Assembly: GCA_910587695.1 (NCBI GenBank)
Contig: CAJUNC010000012.1
Coordinates: 22,871 to 86,870, forward strand
Length of the DNA: 64,000 nt
DNA from: an uncultured Lactobacillus sp.
GTDB taxonomy: Bacteria; Bacillota; Bacilli; Lactobacillales; Lactobacillaceae
Direction: 5' to 3'
Part shown: piece after piece, positions 32,447-41,357 of the stretch
How positions within the stretch are numbered: the stretch's first letter is position 1
Layout: each line of letters starts with the position of its first letter
The notes under the pieces: generated by a model
What the model saw: only the letters and a program-made list of their open reading frames with translations
Database searches by the model: none
What the model was told of the DNA's origin: nothing
Program-made: the position numbers and the translations under genes

Positions 32447-32875
32447 ATGACAGAACAACGAACTTTAGTGTTAGTTAAACCAGATGGCGTTAAAGGCCAA
32501 CACATTGGCGATATCATCACACGTATCGAACATAAAGGCTACCATATCACAGCTTTGAAAGTGATCCAAGCGACCAAGGAGCAACTTGAAGCACACTATG
32601 AAGATAAGGTCAATGCACCATTTTTCCCAGAATTAGTTTCGTATATGCAAGAAGGCCCGATCGTTGGGATCATCGTGACTGGGACAAATGTTGTTCCTAT
32701 TATTCATCGTATGGCAGGAGCAACTAATCCTGGGCAAGCTGATTGGGGAACAGTACGTGGAGACTTTGGGCGTGAGTGGCCCGATGGTAATTTACGTAAT
32801 GTGATCCATACTTCGGATAGTCCAAGTGAAGCTGAAAGAGAGATCGGTATTTGGTTTCCAGAAGAAAGCAGATAA
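32447..32875 (+). CDS. ndk: Nucleoside diphosphate kinase
   Basis: ATG 32447 follows AGGAGTGA. The 142-residue enzyme transfers the gamma phosphate of ATP to nucleoside diphosphates and balances the NTP and dNTP pools. It has TLVLVKPDG at the start, GPIVGIIVTG, RxxxGATNPGQA and the phosphohistidine His121 in NVIHTSDSPSEAE (most relatives have H-G-S-D, here H-T-S-D). Length is normal. Many lactobacilli lack ndk, so its presence is mildly noteworthy. It is a single-gene unit that ends at a strong bidirectional terminator. Confidence 0.94.
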   Translation: MTEQRTLVLVKPDGVKGQHIGDIITRIEHKGYHITALKVIQATKEQLEAHYEDKVNAPFFPELVSYMQEGPIVGIIVTGTNVVPIIHRMAGATNPGQADWGTVRGDFGREWPDGNLRNVIHTSDSPSEAEREIGIWFPEESR

Positions 32876-32936
32876 AGATGACAGCAAAGCAAGTAAGGGA
32901 TTGTTTAAACATTGATCCGATCTATATTTAGACGTC

Positions 32937-32988
32937 ACACAAAAATGCCACTCAAGGATAGTAGCTATCCTGAGTGGCATTTTTGTGT
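32937..32988. terminator. Strong bidirectional terminator between ndk and the proteinase gene
   Basis: CACAAAAATGCCACTCAGG-type arms with GGATAG/CTATCC near the tip give a stem of over 20 pairs, with A-run and T-run on either side. Confidence 0.93.
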
Positions 32989-32997
32989 TATTAGTGG

Positions 32998-35900
32998 TTA
33001 TTTAGTTTCTTTTTTACGATCAAAACCAACTAGAGTAAAGAGACTAGCTAAACCTAGTGCTAAGAGACCTAAAATCGAAGCTTGATGTTTTGCTTCACCT
33101 GTTTGTGGTAGGTCAGTAGTTGCTGGTGTAAAGGGAGTCTCGGTATTATCTTGGAGTACAGGAGTAACTGGTTTTTGGTCTGTGCCAGGACTGGTAATGT
33201 GATCCTCACCAAGCCCACCAGTATCTTGTGTTTCTTTTTCTTGATCTTCTTTAGTATCTTGATCATTTTGATCGTGTTGATGATGTTTTTTATCTTCTAC
33301 TATTTCTTCTTTATTTTCTTCTAATTCTTTTTCAGATTCAGGTGTATAGACGTTCATCAAAGCTACCACATTGCCGTATTTATTAACTAAGCTATAGGAT
33401 CCATCCGGATGGGATCTTTTTGGATCGATCTCTTTGAAGCTTTGCGTTTCTGGATCAAAGAACAAAAGAGTCGTCTCTGGATACTGTGCGACGAATGCAT
33501 CAAGATAGTTTCGGTCAACATCTAAGGACACTGTAACGTTTGTCTTAGGCTGGTAGTAGACATAGAACTTCCGGGTCGTGTGATTACCAGTCACATCGAG
33601 TATATCTAAAGTATAGACGTGTTTTGTCTCACCATTTTCATCATTTAAGGTAAAGCTTCTTTCAAAGCCGTAAGGAGCGTATGGATTGCCCCCGTGGTTG
33701 ATACCTGAATGGTGGAATTCACGGAACTCGTTATCTCCGTTAAAGAAGAAACGGTAACCGTCAAGATTATCGTGAGCTGTTCCCTTGATAGTGAAGGTCG
33801 GTTCGTTAGTGTAAACGTAATAATTTTCACCATCAAAGTCGTAGCAAGAGACATTTTCGAATTCCAGTGTTGGCAAGACTGTATCCAAGATGACTTGAAC
33901 TGTTCCACGCGTCTTTTGACCATCTTTTGTGGTGTAAATATAGGCAAGTGGACGTTGTTGTGTCGGTTTGATATAGAATTCAAAAGCAAAGGTCCCATCT
34001 TCGTTGAATGAAACGTGATTTTGTGGATCTTGCTCATTAGCGCTATTGCCTAACATGATCAATTGCACTACATCTGGGCTAACTTGTCCAGTTACATGGA
34101 AAGTTTGGCTCTTAGGATCATAAACCCCATCAGTGATCGCTTGTGCTCCGATCCAATTGTAGTTATTATCTTCAAGGTAGTCAAAACTGATCTCTGGGTT
34201 AGGTTCGCTTCGTGTCGTTAGATCGCTCAAAGCATGTCCTGGTAAAGCACTTGGAGCACCTAAAGTAGTTGGATCAGCATTTTCTTGGACTAGATCAGTT
34301 TGTAATTCAGCTACATTGGCGAAGTTATAACGCTGTGGTTGGTTACTTGGACGTGCATCGATTCCAAGATAAGCTTTATTAGAAGCTGTGGTTTGGACCA
34401 CATTAAAGGTCGGTCCAGTTACTTCGGTCCAACCTAATAAGACAGTCCGCTGACTTGCATTTTTGACTTTGACTTCAAAAGTTGCTAAGCCATCTTTGAC
34501 ACTTGCCTCATAGACATCTCCGGTGAAGTAGTCGCGTGCAAAGGCTTTGACCCCATTACCGGCTGTTACAGCAGCATAGACAAAGACGTGTTCTGGATCA
34601 TTAGTTGTGACGGTGTCTAAGTCGATCCCAAAATTTTGTTTATTCGTGTGTGCTTTTTGCCAAGCAAAGGCGGCTTTTGGCGTTGCCGTGTTTAGTGTCA
34701 GTAGGACATCTTTGCCAGCTTGATCAGAAGTGAAGACGACTTTTGCAACGTCGGCGTTGACATTTAAGCTGTAAGTTGAATCAGCTTTTGGTTCAACTAA
34801 CTGACCATTGTAATAGAATGGTTGGGTCGTCCCACCAACTAGAGTATAGGTATTAGTTTTAGCATCATAGAATTTGCTATCTTTATCAAAACTTAGTCCA
34901 TCAACGGCATTCCAAACATTGATCGTTTGGGAAGTGGTCGCCACACCTGCAACTTCGCTAGTAAGGATGCCTACGTTATCGGCAGTATCAGTGACCATTA
35001 CTGTGACTTGGTTTTGAGCTGCGGTAAAGGCGGCTAGTTCTTCTGGGCTCAATTCGAAGTTGGCAGTTCCACTTAACTTCGCATCATCGGTGAATTTTGA
35101 AGCACCTTCATTTAGTTTGTGTCCAAAGAGCTGACCATTGATCTGAACTACAGCATAGGAATAGTCAGTAAATCCCGCCCCAGTATCGGAAAAATCAAAG
35201 CTCAGCTGACCACTTGGTTTATCTAAAGTAGTGTTGAGCGTTAACTTATAGTTGCTGATCGTTGGAGCTGTTGTATCGATGATGACTGGATAATCAGCCG
35301 TTTGGACTTTCTTTTGTCCATCGTTATAGAGTGTGGCAACAAAGCGGTAAGTATATTGCCCGTCAGAAGCGACTTCAAATTCGCCAGTCTTGTCATTATA
35401 GACCATTCCGTCCCAATCAAAGGTATTTGGATCATTTCGCATGGAAACTGATAAACTCACATCTTGGTTACGATCGGATTGGTAAAATGACTTATCCAAG
35501 CCTTTTTCATCGGCAACGACTCGGACAACTTTACCATTTTGGTCAAAAACGACAACTTTTAGATCTTGTAAGTTTTGTTTGACAAAGGCAACTGGTTTTA
35601 AAAGATCACTCTTATTGTCATTGTTTGGTGAGAAGGCAACTTTTCCATCTTGATAGAGTTTAGCCACTTGTTGCCAGTTGTAATCACCGTCTAAGTTGAC
35701 TAATTTCTTCAACGATTCTTCATCGGCGATCCCACGTGGGTAATTGTGTTCGTTGACAAAGTAGTTACCACCATAAACGTTTGTGGCATCATTAGCTTTT
35801 TTGTCTAAAACATCTTCATTAGTCATATCCCCAAAGTATCCAAGGAAAGGTACGACTAAGGTGCTTTGCCCGTTATCACCAGTGAAGCGGAGCCAGCCTT

Positions 35901-37575
35901 CAACTAATTGATCAGGTGTAAGTCCAGTTAGGTCTAAGGTGTACGGAACTGTCAATTTTTGTCCAGCTTTGACTACGACTTTGTTAGCACCATTTACGCG
36001 TGCGCCAGTCAATTGTTCTTCATAATAATAACCAGTAAAGTCATCGCGTTTTTCGGTGAAACCACCCCCAAGGTCATCGAAAGTATAGGTCTGATCGGTG
36101 TTGCTCAAGTTGGTAAAAGTCAAGTTGAATTTCGTGCTTGTCTTGATCTGGCGCAAGGAAAGTGAACTTGTCCCATCATCAGCTGTGATATAAACGGGGG
36201 ATGAAACAGCAGCACCAACATTGATCTGTCCGGCACCTTGGCGTCGTGGTGAGACCACCACACCTGATATTGCATCTAATAATGGCTGTGAGGTGTTCAT
36301 CAATAAAGCTTTAGTAGCTTGGACAAGTTCAGCATTTTTGAGTGATGTTTCCTTTTGTAATTTTTGCATAACTAATGCAGCTGAGCCTGCAGCAAATGGA
36401 CCGGCCATCGAAGTCCCACTCATGGTTTTATAACCATTGTCATTTCCTGTCGAGACGATCTGGACTCCAGGCGCGGAGATGTCTGGTTTTAAAGTGAAAT
36501 CTTGCATTGGCCCCCAAGAAGAAAAGTTAGCCATATTAGCACTAGTACCTTGTCCAGAGTTTGCGGCGGCAACCGTCAAAGCATTGCGCGAAGCTCCAGG
36601 ATTAGCGACCGTACTACTTGAAAATGGTTCAAAAGATCCGTTTGCTCCACCTGGTGAGTAATGAGCATCTGGAGTTTCGATACTGCCAGCATGTCCGTTA
36701 TTTGAAGCCGAGATCGAAACAAAAACACCGTGGTCGATAGCATATTGGACCGCTTTTTGTTCGACATCATTTAGATCTGAGGCAGCGACACCTTGGCCTA
36801 GCGACATTTGGATGACATTAGCACCTAAATTGACAGCATCGTAAATAGCTTGAGCGATATCATCAGTATTTTCGTCGGCAAATTGATCGTTAAAGACCCG
36901 TAAAGCTAAAATTTGACTTTCAGGTGCGACTCCAACGGCATATTTTTCATCCCCGTTTGGACGACCATTAGCTCCGATGATCCCAGCCACGTGTTGTCCG
37001 TGTTGAGAAGCGCCTGGGCCATCATCTTTGATCCAGTCATTGCTTTTTGAAGCGTAGTTATAGACGAACGGGAATTTTTCAGACGCATAACTACCATAGC
37101 CGAGCTCATTGATCTTGGTTTTTGCATCGGCTTGTGAAAGTTTAGGGTCTGTCGGTGCTTGTTGAAAATCTTTATGAGTCGTATCAGCACCAGAGTCAAT
37201 AACAGCTACGACCATTCCTTGACCGCGATAACCTTGCTCCCAAGCACCAGCCACATTTCCCTTCTCGTGATCGGCTTGAGTCGTTGGAGCTGGTGTTTCA
37301 TTGGCCGGTGCCTGTGTGGCATCAGTTGTTGTCACAGCATCTGTTGTCTGTGTGTTTTGCTCAGCTTCAGGCTGCTGTGTTTGGGTCGTTACTTGGAGTT
37401 GTTGCCCACTTTTAGCTACGGTAGTTACTTCAGTTGTAACTGCTTCGTCGGCTAAGGCGTGCGGTGCCCCTAAGAATAAGAGCGCTCCAGAAGCGGTAAT
37501 GATCGCAGCACTTACCCATCTTTTCTTAGCTTTATATAATTTATAACGGCGCGTTTCTTCGTAATTGTGTCCCAT
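32998..37575 (-). CDS. Cell-wall-anchored subtilisin-like serine proteinase (S8, lactocepin/C5a-peptidase group)
   Basis: The start is ATG 37575 after AAGGGAA; an upstream GTG overlaps that site. The 1525-residue protein has a long signal peptide with a YKxGKxW-like motif (YKLYKAKKRWVSA) and ALADE cleavage region, a Thr/Gln-rich pro-segment, and an S8 domain with Asp127 (VIDSG), His195 (GQHVAGI) and Ser389 (GTSMAGP). Fn3-like and beta-rich domains follow (about 470-1390), then a Glu/Lys-rich spacer and LPQTGEAKHQ, a hydrophobic helix and the tail DRKKETK. Sortase would link it to peptidoglycan. Family members release peptides from casein or other proteins, or cleave host factors; which applies here is unknown. 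A single-gene unit. Confidence 0.94.
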   Translation of the reverse strand: MGHNYEETRRYKLYKAKKRWVSAAIITASGALLFLGAPHALADEAVTTEVTTVAKSGQQLQVTTQTQQPEAEQNTQTTDAVTTTDATQAPANETPAPTTQADHEKGNVAGAWEQGYRGQGMVVAVIDSGADTTHKDFQQAPTDPKLSQADAKTKINELGYGSYASEKFPFVYNYASKSNDWIKDDGPGASQHGQHVAGIIGANGRPNGDEKYAVGVAPESQILALRVFNDQFADENTDDIAQAIYDAVNLGANVIQMSLGQGVAASDLNDVEQKAVQYAIDHGVFVSISASNNGHAGSIETPDAHYSPGGANGSFEPFSSSTVANPGASRNALTVAAANSGQGTSANMANFSSWGPMQDFTLKPDISAPGVQIVSTGNDNGYKTMSGTSMAGPFAAGSAALVMQKLQKETSLKNAELVQATKALLMNTSQPLLDAISGVVVSPRRQGAGQINVGAAVSSPVYITADDGTSSLSLRQIKTSTKFNLTFTNLSNTDQTYTFDDLGGGFTEKRDDFTGYYYEEQLTGARVNGANKVVVKAGQKLTVPYTLDLTGLTPDQLVEGWLRFTGDNGQSTLVVPFLGYFGDMTNEDVLDKKANDATNVYGGNYFVNEHNYPRGIADEESLKKLVNLDGDYNWQQVAKLYQDGKVAFSPNNDNKSDLLKPVAFVKQNLQDLKVVVFDQNGKVVRVVADEKGLDKSFYQSDRNQDVSLSVSMRNDPNTFDWDGMVYNDKTGEFEVASDGQYTYRFVATLYNDGQKKVQTADYPVIIDTTAPTISNYKLTLNTTLDKPSGQLSFDFSDTGAGFTDYSYAVVQINGQLFGHKLNEGASKFTDDAKLSGTANFELSPEELAAFTAAQNQVTVMVTDTADNVGILTSEVAGVATTSQTINVWNAVDGLSFDKDSKFYDAKTNTYTLVGGTTQPFYYNGQLVEPKADSTYSLNVNADVAKVVFTSDQAGKDVLLTLNTATPKAAFAWQKAHTNKQNFGIDLDTVTTNDPEHVFVYAAVTAGNGVKAFARDYFTGDVYEASVKDGLATFEVKVKNASQRTVLLGWTEVTGPTFNVVQTTASNKAYLGIDARPSNQPQRYNFANVAELQTDLVQENADPTTLGAPSALPGHALSDLTTRSEPNPEISFDYLEDNNYNWIGAQAITDGVYDPKSQTFHVTGQVSPDVVQLIMLGNSANEQDPQNHVSFNEDGTFAFEFYIKPTQQRPLAYIYTTKDGQKTRGTVQVILDTVLPTLEFENVSCYDFDGENYYVYTNEPTFTIKGTAHDNLDGYRFFFNGDNEFREFHHSGINHGGNPYAPYGFERSFTLNDENGETKHVYTLDILDVTGNHTTRKFYVYYQPKTNVTVSLDVDRNYLDAFVAQYPETTLLFFDPETQSFKEIDPKRSHPDGSYSLVNKYGNVVALMNVYTPESEKELEENKEEIVEDKKHHQHDQNDQDTKEDQEKETQDTGGLGEDHITSPGTDQKPVTPVLQDNTETPFTPATTDLPQTGEAKHQASILGLLALGLASLFTLVGFDRKKETK

Positions 37576-37788
37576 GCAAGTCACTTCCCTTTTTTAGATT
37601 AAGCTAAATATAGCATAAATTCTTAGTGAAATATAGATATTTTTAATAAAAAATTACATTTTGTGTAATGCGATGTTAATTTTTTTAGGAGTTTATAACG
37701 AATTGAGGTAGTAAATGATCGTAATTTTTAGAACTAAAATGTTAAAATGATAGCTATATAATGCAATTAAGTAAACTAGGGGGAAATC

Positions 37789-38529
37789 ATGGAAGATAAG
37801 GATCTAATTATCGAAACGACGCTGTTAGCGGGGAAGATCATGATCGAAAATGGAGCTGATATGGCACGGATCGATGATACTTTAAAGCGGATCGCTAAGA
37901 ATTCAGGTGTAATTGAACCCGATATCTTTGAAACGACGACGGGGATCATGATGTCGATCAAGGGTGCTAATGCACAGGTCATTGCGATCGAAAAACGTCG
38001 GATCGATCTCGAGCGGATCGCCCGTGTCAATGATATCTCACGGGCTTATCAAGCTAAGAGAAAAACTTTAAAAGAAGTCTATGATTATCTGATGACACTT
38101 GATCAGACGACTCCTGATTTTAAGTTGCGGTGGTTGGTGTTAGCCGCTGGCATTGTTGGTGCGACCTTGGAGATCATGTACAACGGTTCGTGGCAAGATT
38201 TTTTGCCAACATTTGCGATCAGTGCTTTAGGTTATTATTTGTTCTATGTAGTCAACACGCGTTTTAAAGTTAAATTTGCTAGTGAATTTGTGGCTGCTTT
38301 AGCGATCGGAGCCTTGGCTGTTTTGAGTGTCAAATATGGCTTGGCTAAAAATTATAGTATCGTGATCATCGGAAGTGTCATGCCTCTAGTTCCAGGAGTT
38401 CCGTTGACTAACGCGGTACGTGATCTATTAGCAGGGCATATCCTAAGTGGGATCGCCCGAGCGACTGAGGCCTTGTTGACCGCTGTTGCGATCGGGATGG
38501 GCATCGCTTGTGTTTTACGCTTCTTTTAG
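37789..38529 (+). CDS. ThrE-type threonine/serine exporter, large (N-terminal domain) subunit, YjjP-like
   Basis: The 246-residue protein begins with the cytoplasmic domain typical of ThrE/YjjP: GADMARIDDTLKRIA, then DIFETTTGIMMSI. About five membrane helices follow, with the motif VPGVPLTNAVRDLLAGH near residue 203. AGGGGG precedes the ATG. ThrE exporters move small amino acids, and the YjjPB pair of E. coli moves succinate, so the substrate is uncertain. The small subunit gene follows 14 bases later, the split arrangement also seen in E. coli. A TATAAT lies at 37757-37762; its -35 is poor. Confidence 0.88.
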   Translation: MEDKDLIIETTLLAGKIMIENGADMARIDDTLKRIAKNSGVIEPDIFETTTGIMMSIKGANAQVIAIEKRRIDLERIARVNDISRAYQAKRKTLKEVYDYLMTLDQTTPDFKLRWLVLAAGIVGATLEIMYNGSWQDFLPTFAISALGYYLFYVVNTRFKVKFASEFVAALAIGALAVLSVKYGLAKNYSIVIIGSVMPLVPGVPLTNAVRDLLAGHILSGIARATEALLTAVAIGMGIACVLRFF

Positions 38530-38543
38530 AAAGGAAAATTAAG

Positions 38544-38996
38544 ATGGATCTAACAACGATCGGGATTCACGTCATTTTCAGTTATCTAGCTACGGTCGGC
38601 TTTGCGGTCACCTTGAATATTCCGCGTTCAGCTTTGAACGTTTGCGGCTTGATCGGAGTTTTGGGCTGGATGACATATAAATTCTTATACCTTGGTCATA
38701 CTGGGATGGTCTTAGCTAATCTAGTTGCGGCGGTCGTGATCGGGATCTGTTCGGTGATCGCAGCACGTATCGAGCAAAAGCCGATGATCTTGTTCAATGT
38801 CCCGAGCTTAGTGCCACTAGTTCCCGGGGGTCAAGCTTATCGTGCGGTCTACTATTTTGCCTTTAAAAATGATGAATTGGCATTACGCTTTTTAGTAGAA
38901 GCAGGGATGATCGCTGGAGCTTTAGCGATGGGCTTTTTCTTAGCCGAATTGTTGGCGCAAGTCTATTTCAAATTCAGTGAGCAAAAAAGAGCCTAG
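38544..38996 (+). CDS. ThrE-type exporter, small subunit, YjjB-like
   Basis: ATG 38544 follows AGAAAGGA; the in-frame ATG at 38508 lies inside the upstream gene and has no site. The 150-residue protein has four to five membrane helices and the family motif FNVPSLVPLVPGGQAYRA near residue 92-108. It pairs with the upstream YjjP-like protein to make a complete exporter (in ThrE the two are fused). Its stop codon lies inside the stem of a bidirectional terminator. The substrate is uncertain, as for its partner. Confidence 0.88.
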   Translation: MDLTTIGIHVIFSYLATVGFAVTLNIPRSALNVCGLIGVLGWMTYKFLYLGHTGMVLANLVAAVVIGICSVIAARIEQKPMILFNVPSLVPLVPGGQAYRAVYYFAFKNDELALRFLVEAGMIAGALAMGFFLAELLAQVYFKFSEQKRA

Positions 38997-39013
38997 ATAT
39001 CCAGGCTCTTTTT
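38983..39013. terminator. Bidirectional terminator after the exporter operon
   Basis: AAAAAAGAGCCT / AGGCTCTTTTT with an eight-base loop; its left arm overlaps the stop codon of the small subunit. It also ends the minus-strand WYL gene. Confidence 0.92.
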
Positions 39014-39014
39014 G

Positions 39015-39962
39015 TTAAGTAGTATAATTTTGTAGCATCTCTTTGATCTCTTGTTCCATTTTAGCTTTAAAATTTTCAGGGCTTAGGACCTTGACTCGCT
39101 TTCCTTGACTTAAAAGCCACATCATTGCACCTTGATCGATCGTTTTTGCTTCGATCACAACAGCATCTGCTGATTTTTTAATGACTTTGGAGTTAGGAAA
39201 ACGATCTAAGGCTGCTTCGATTGTTCCAGAGAATTCAAAGGTGATCGTGATCAGATCGCCTGGGGTCATGAATTGGATGTTTTGACGCAATTTTCCATCT
39301 TCATAGCGTAAATTTTGTGAGTGTCCCACTTTTTTCTCGAGCGGTGTGTAGTCAATGATCCGATCTAGACGGAAAAAGAGATCTTTCTCGGCATCTTGGC
39401 TGTATGAAACAACGTAAAAGTAATAATCTGAAAAAATTATCGCTTTTGGCAAAATAGTATGTGTTACTTGTTTTTTGTCTTGTCTAGTATATACAATATT
39501 TAAGAGCCGATGTTTAACGATATAGTTGGAAAATTCCCACAATATCTGAAGTAGTGCTTTGGTATGTTGGAGTTCGACGTAATTGCTCTGTTCATTTTTG
39601 ATGATCCAGTTCAATTCTTTTTGTTCAGCTAGTGTTAAGTTATCGTTTAGAGCTCCTAAAAGGTGATCAGTTTCTTTTTTCGTAAAAGCACGACTGGCAA
39701 GGAGGATCTTACATAATGCCAAGGTCTCAGCTTTGCCCAATGTATTATTTTGCCCCGCTAGATGATGGCTTTTAGTATTGTGATTGTATTTTAGTTTAGC
39801 ATCAGGGCGGTATTCTTCTAAGAAGAGTCGGATGTCCGCTAAGTCACGTTGGATCGTGCGGGGATCGACTTCATATTTTTTGGCAAATTCTTCTTTGGTG
39901 ATCGAGGCACCATTGAGCAATTTGTGATAGATATCTAGTAAACGAGTTGCGCTAGATGACAT
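39015..39962 (-). CDS. DeoR-type HTH and WYL-domain transcriptional regulator
   Basis: The 315-residue protein has an N-terminal helix-turn-helix (LLDIYHKLLNGASITKEEFA, then YEVDPRTIQRDLADIRLFL), a middle WYL domain (about 140-230; here the core reads FSDYYFYVVSYSQDAEK and FFRLDRII) and a C-terminal extension. WYL domains bind nucleic acid or nucleotide-like ligands and often control DNA-damage or phage defence genes; no defence gene is next to it here. ATG 39962 follows GAAGGTG. It diverges from a small Mor-like regulator across a 116-base gap with two palindromes. Confidence 0.88.
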   Translation of the reverse strand: MSSSATRLLDIYHKLLNGASITKEEFAKKYEVDPRTIQRDLADIRLFLEEYRPDAKLKYNHNTKSHHLAGQNNTLGKAETLALCKILLASRAFTKKETDHLLGALNDNLTLAEQKELNWIIKNEQSNYVELQHTKALLQILWEFSNYIVKHRLLNIVYTRQDKKQVTHTILPKAIIFSDYYFYVVSYSQDAEKDLFFRLDRIIDYTPLEKKVGHSQNLRYEDGKLRQNIQFMTPGDLITITFEFSGTIEAALDRFPNSKVIKKSADAVVIEAKTIDQGAMMWLLSQGKRVKVLSPENFKAKMEQEIKEMLQNYTT

Positions 39963-39985
39963 AAAAACACCTTCTTTTTTTAAAT

Positions 39986-40020
39986 GACAATATATGTCTA
40001 TATAACTCTAGATAATAGAG
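39986..40020. promoter_or_regulatory. Two palindromes between the WYL and Mor-like regulator genes
   Basis: GACA-ATATA-TGTC (39986-39998) and CTCTA-GATAA-TAGAG (40006-40020) are perfect inverted repeats in the shared upstream region. Each could be an operator for one of the two divergent regulators. Confidence 0.45.
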
Positions 40021-40078
40021 GATGTCAAATGAAAACTACCTTGTGATCTGCAAGGAAAAATAAAGTGAGGATAACAAA

Positions 40079-40354
40079 ATGACAGATGAAGTAGATAAAG
40101 AATTATTAAATGAATTTTATCAGGAGTTAGCTGACCTGATCGGGTTGGAGAATGCTTATAAGCTTCATGAAACTTACCGGGGGCTATCATATACGTTTCC
40201 GATGCGACTCTATGATCCTAAAAAAGTGGCGCAAAAGATCGTAGCTGAGTACAACGGTGAAAATGCAAGTGAGTTAGCGCGGCGTTATGGTTACTCAATG
40301 CGGTGGGTGTTAGAAGTTTTGCGCAAGGAACGAGAAAAAAGACACAAAGATTGA
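40079..40354 (+). CDS. Small Mor-like DNA-binding protein
   Basis: The 91-residue protein starts at ATG 40079 after GTGAGGAT. It resembles the Mor/CD3324-like family: an N-terminal helical dimer segment (LADLIGLENAYKLHETYRG), a central strand region around TFPMRLYD, and a C-terminal helix-turn-helix (AQKIVAEYNGENASELARRY followed by SMRWVLEVLRKERE). In phage Mu, Mor activates middle transcription; bacterial relatives without a phage nearby are uncharacterised. It is divergent to the WYL regulator and 55 bases upstream of the phosphatase gene, with which it may be cotranscribed. Confidence 0.75.
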   Translation: MTDEVDKELLNEFYQELADLIGLENAYKLHETYRGLSYTFPMRLYDPKKVAQKIVAEYNGENASELARRYGYSMRWVLEVLRKEREKRHKD

Positions 40355-40409
40355 AATAAAGCAAAAACAAAAGTATAGTGGCAGTAAAGACAATTAGGAA
40401 GGTGAAAGC

Positions 40410-41201
40410 ATGCCAGTTTTATTACCACTAGAGCAGGGAGTCAATTTTAGAGATCTTGGTGGCTATCAGACTAAGGATGGACATCAGATAAAGACAAATA
40501 AGGTGATCCGTGCCGCATCTTTAGGTAATTTATCGCCTAAAGACATGAAGTTTTTAGCGGATTATGGTTTGCGTCATGATGTAGACTTCCGTTCATCGGA
40601 AGAACAAGAAAATGCACCAGATAAGGTTCCAACGGGTGCGACTTACCATTTTGCCCCGGTATTTCCAGAAGATGAGACCAAGAGTACAGCTAAAGATCAG
40701 CGAGCAAAGCAATTTTTTACCGATCCCCAAGCTGGTTTCAACAATATGTTACGAGCTTACCATGATATCGTATTGACTGACAGTGCGAAGAAAGCGTATC
40801 GGCATTTCTTTGATGTCTTGTTAGAAAATAGTGATGAAGGTCGTTCTGTACTTTTCCACTGTTCAGCGGGTAAGGACCGTACAGGGATGGGTGCGATCTA
40901 TCTTTTGACGGCATTAGGGGTCGATGAAGCGACGATCAAACGTGATTATTTAGCTTCAAACAAGTATTTAGCCCCTTGGCAAGAAAAGCAATTAGCCAAG
41001 CGCCAATTACCAAAGACGGGCCAAGAAATCTATTTGACTAATCTGCGTGCACTAGGTTCGGTCGATGAGACATATTTAGATACTGCGATGAAAGTGATGC
41101 AACGTGAATATGGCTCGTTAGAAAATTATTTACACAATGAATTAGCCTTGACCAAATCACAAGTAGCAGATCTAAAGAAGATATATCTAGACAGAGTGTG
41201 A
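40410..41201 (+). CDS. Tyrosine-protein phosphatase (dual-specificity-like, Y_phosphatase3 family)
   Basis: The 263-residue cytoplasmic protein has NFRDLGGYQ near the start, DFRS (general acid region, around 59-62) and the P-loop HCSAGKDRTG with nucleophile Cys151. This Lys/Asp-containing P-loop is typical of bacterial phosphatases that act on phosphotyrosine and sometimes phosphoinositides. AGGAAGGTG precedes the ATG. Natural substrates in lactobacilli are unknown. The last codons lie in a 17-base segment that is repeated 120 bases downstream, on the far side of a palindromic element. Confidence 0.9.
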   Translation: MPVLLPLEQGVNFRDLGGYQTKDGHQIKTNKVIRAASLGNLSPKDMKFLADYGLRHDVDFRSSEEQENAPDKVPTGATYHFAPVFPEDETKSTAKDQRAKQFFTDPQAGFNNMLRAYHDIVLTDSAKKAYRHFFDVLLENSDEGRSVLFHCSAGKDRTGMGAIYLLTALGVDEATIKRDYLASNKYLAPWQEKQLAKRQLPKTGQEIYLTNLRALGSVDETYLDTAMKVMQREYGSLENYLHNELALTKSQVADLKKIYLDRV

Positions 41202-41324
41202 GCAAAAGCGGGTAGTGCCGTATGGATAATGCACCCCAGCGGAGATGTGTATTTTGCATCATAGCTGGGGAGAATTATCCATACGGCGTTGCTTTTGGAA
41301 ACACGTTTAGACAGAGTGTGAGCA
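41188..41324. repeat. Palindromic intergenic element inside a 17-base direct repeat
   Basis: TAGACAGAGTGTGAGCA occurs at 41188-41204 (covering the phosphatase stop) and again at 41308-41324. Between them lies a long hairpin: GCCGTATGGATAAT (41217-41230) with ATTATCCATACGGC (41274-41287), CCCCAGC with GCTGGGG, and GATG/CATC at the tip. It has no T-run. The minus-strand reading resembles the 29.7 kb repeats. The structure fits a small non-autonomous element with a target duplication, or a REP-like unit. Confidence 0.7.
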
Positions 41325-41357
41325 GTAGTGCTATATCAAAAACGGAGGAAAGTTGAA

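Noticed and set aside
33709..34011. Antisense frames within the proteinase gene
   Set aside because: They are opposite to a clear long gene, lack ribosome-binding sites and encode no recognisable domain. The same holds for antisense frames in the Mub-like, mfd and ftsH genes.
37585..37788. Gap between the proteinase and exporter genes, checked for a small gene or RNA
   Set aside because: Only AT-rich sequence and a TATAAT for the exporter operon; no hairpin or frame that I can support.
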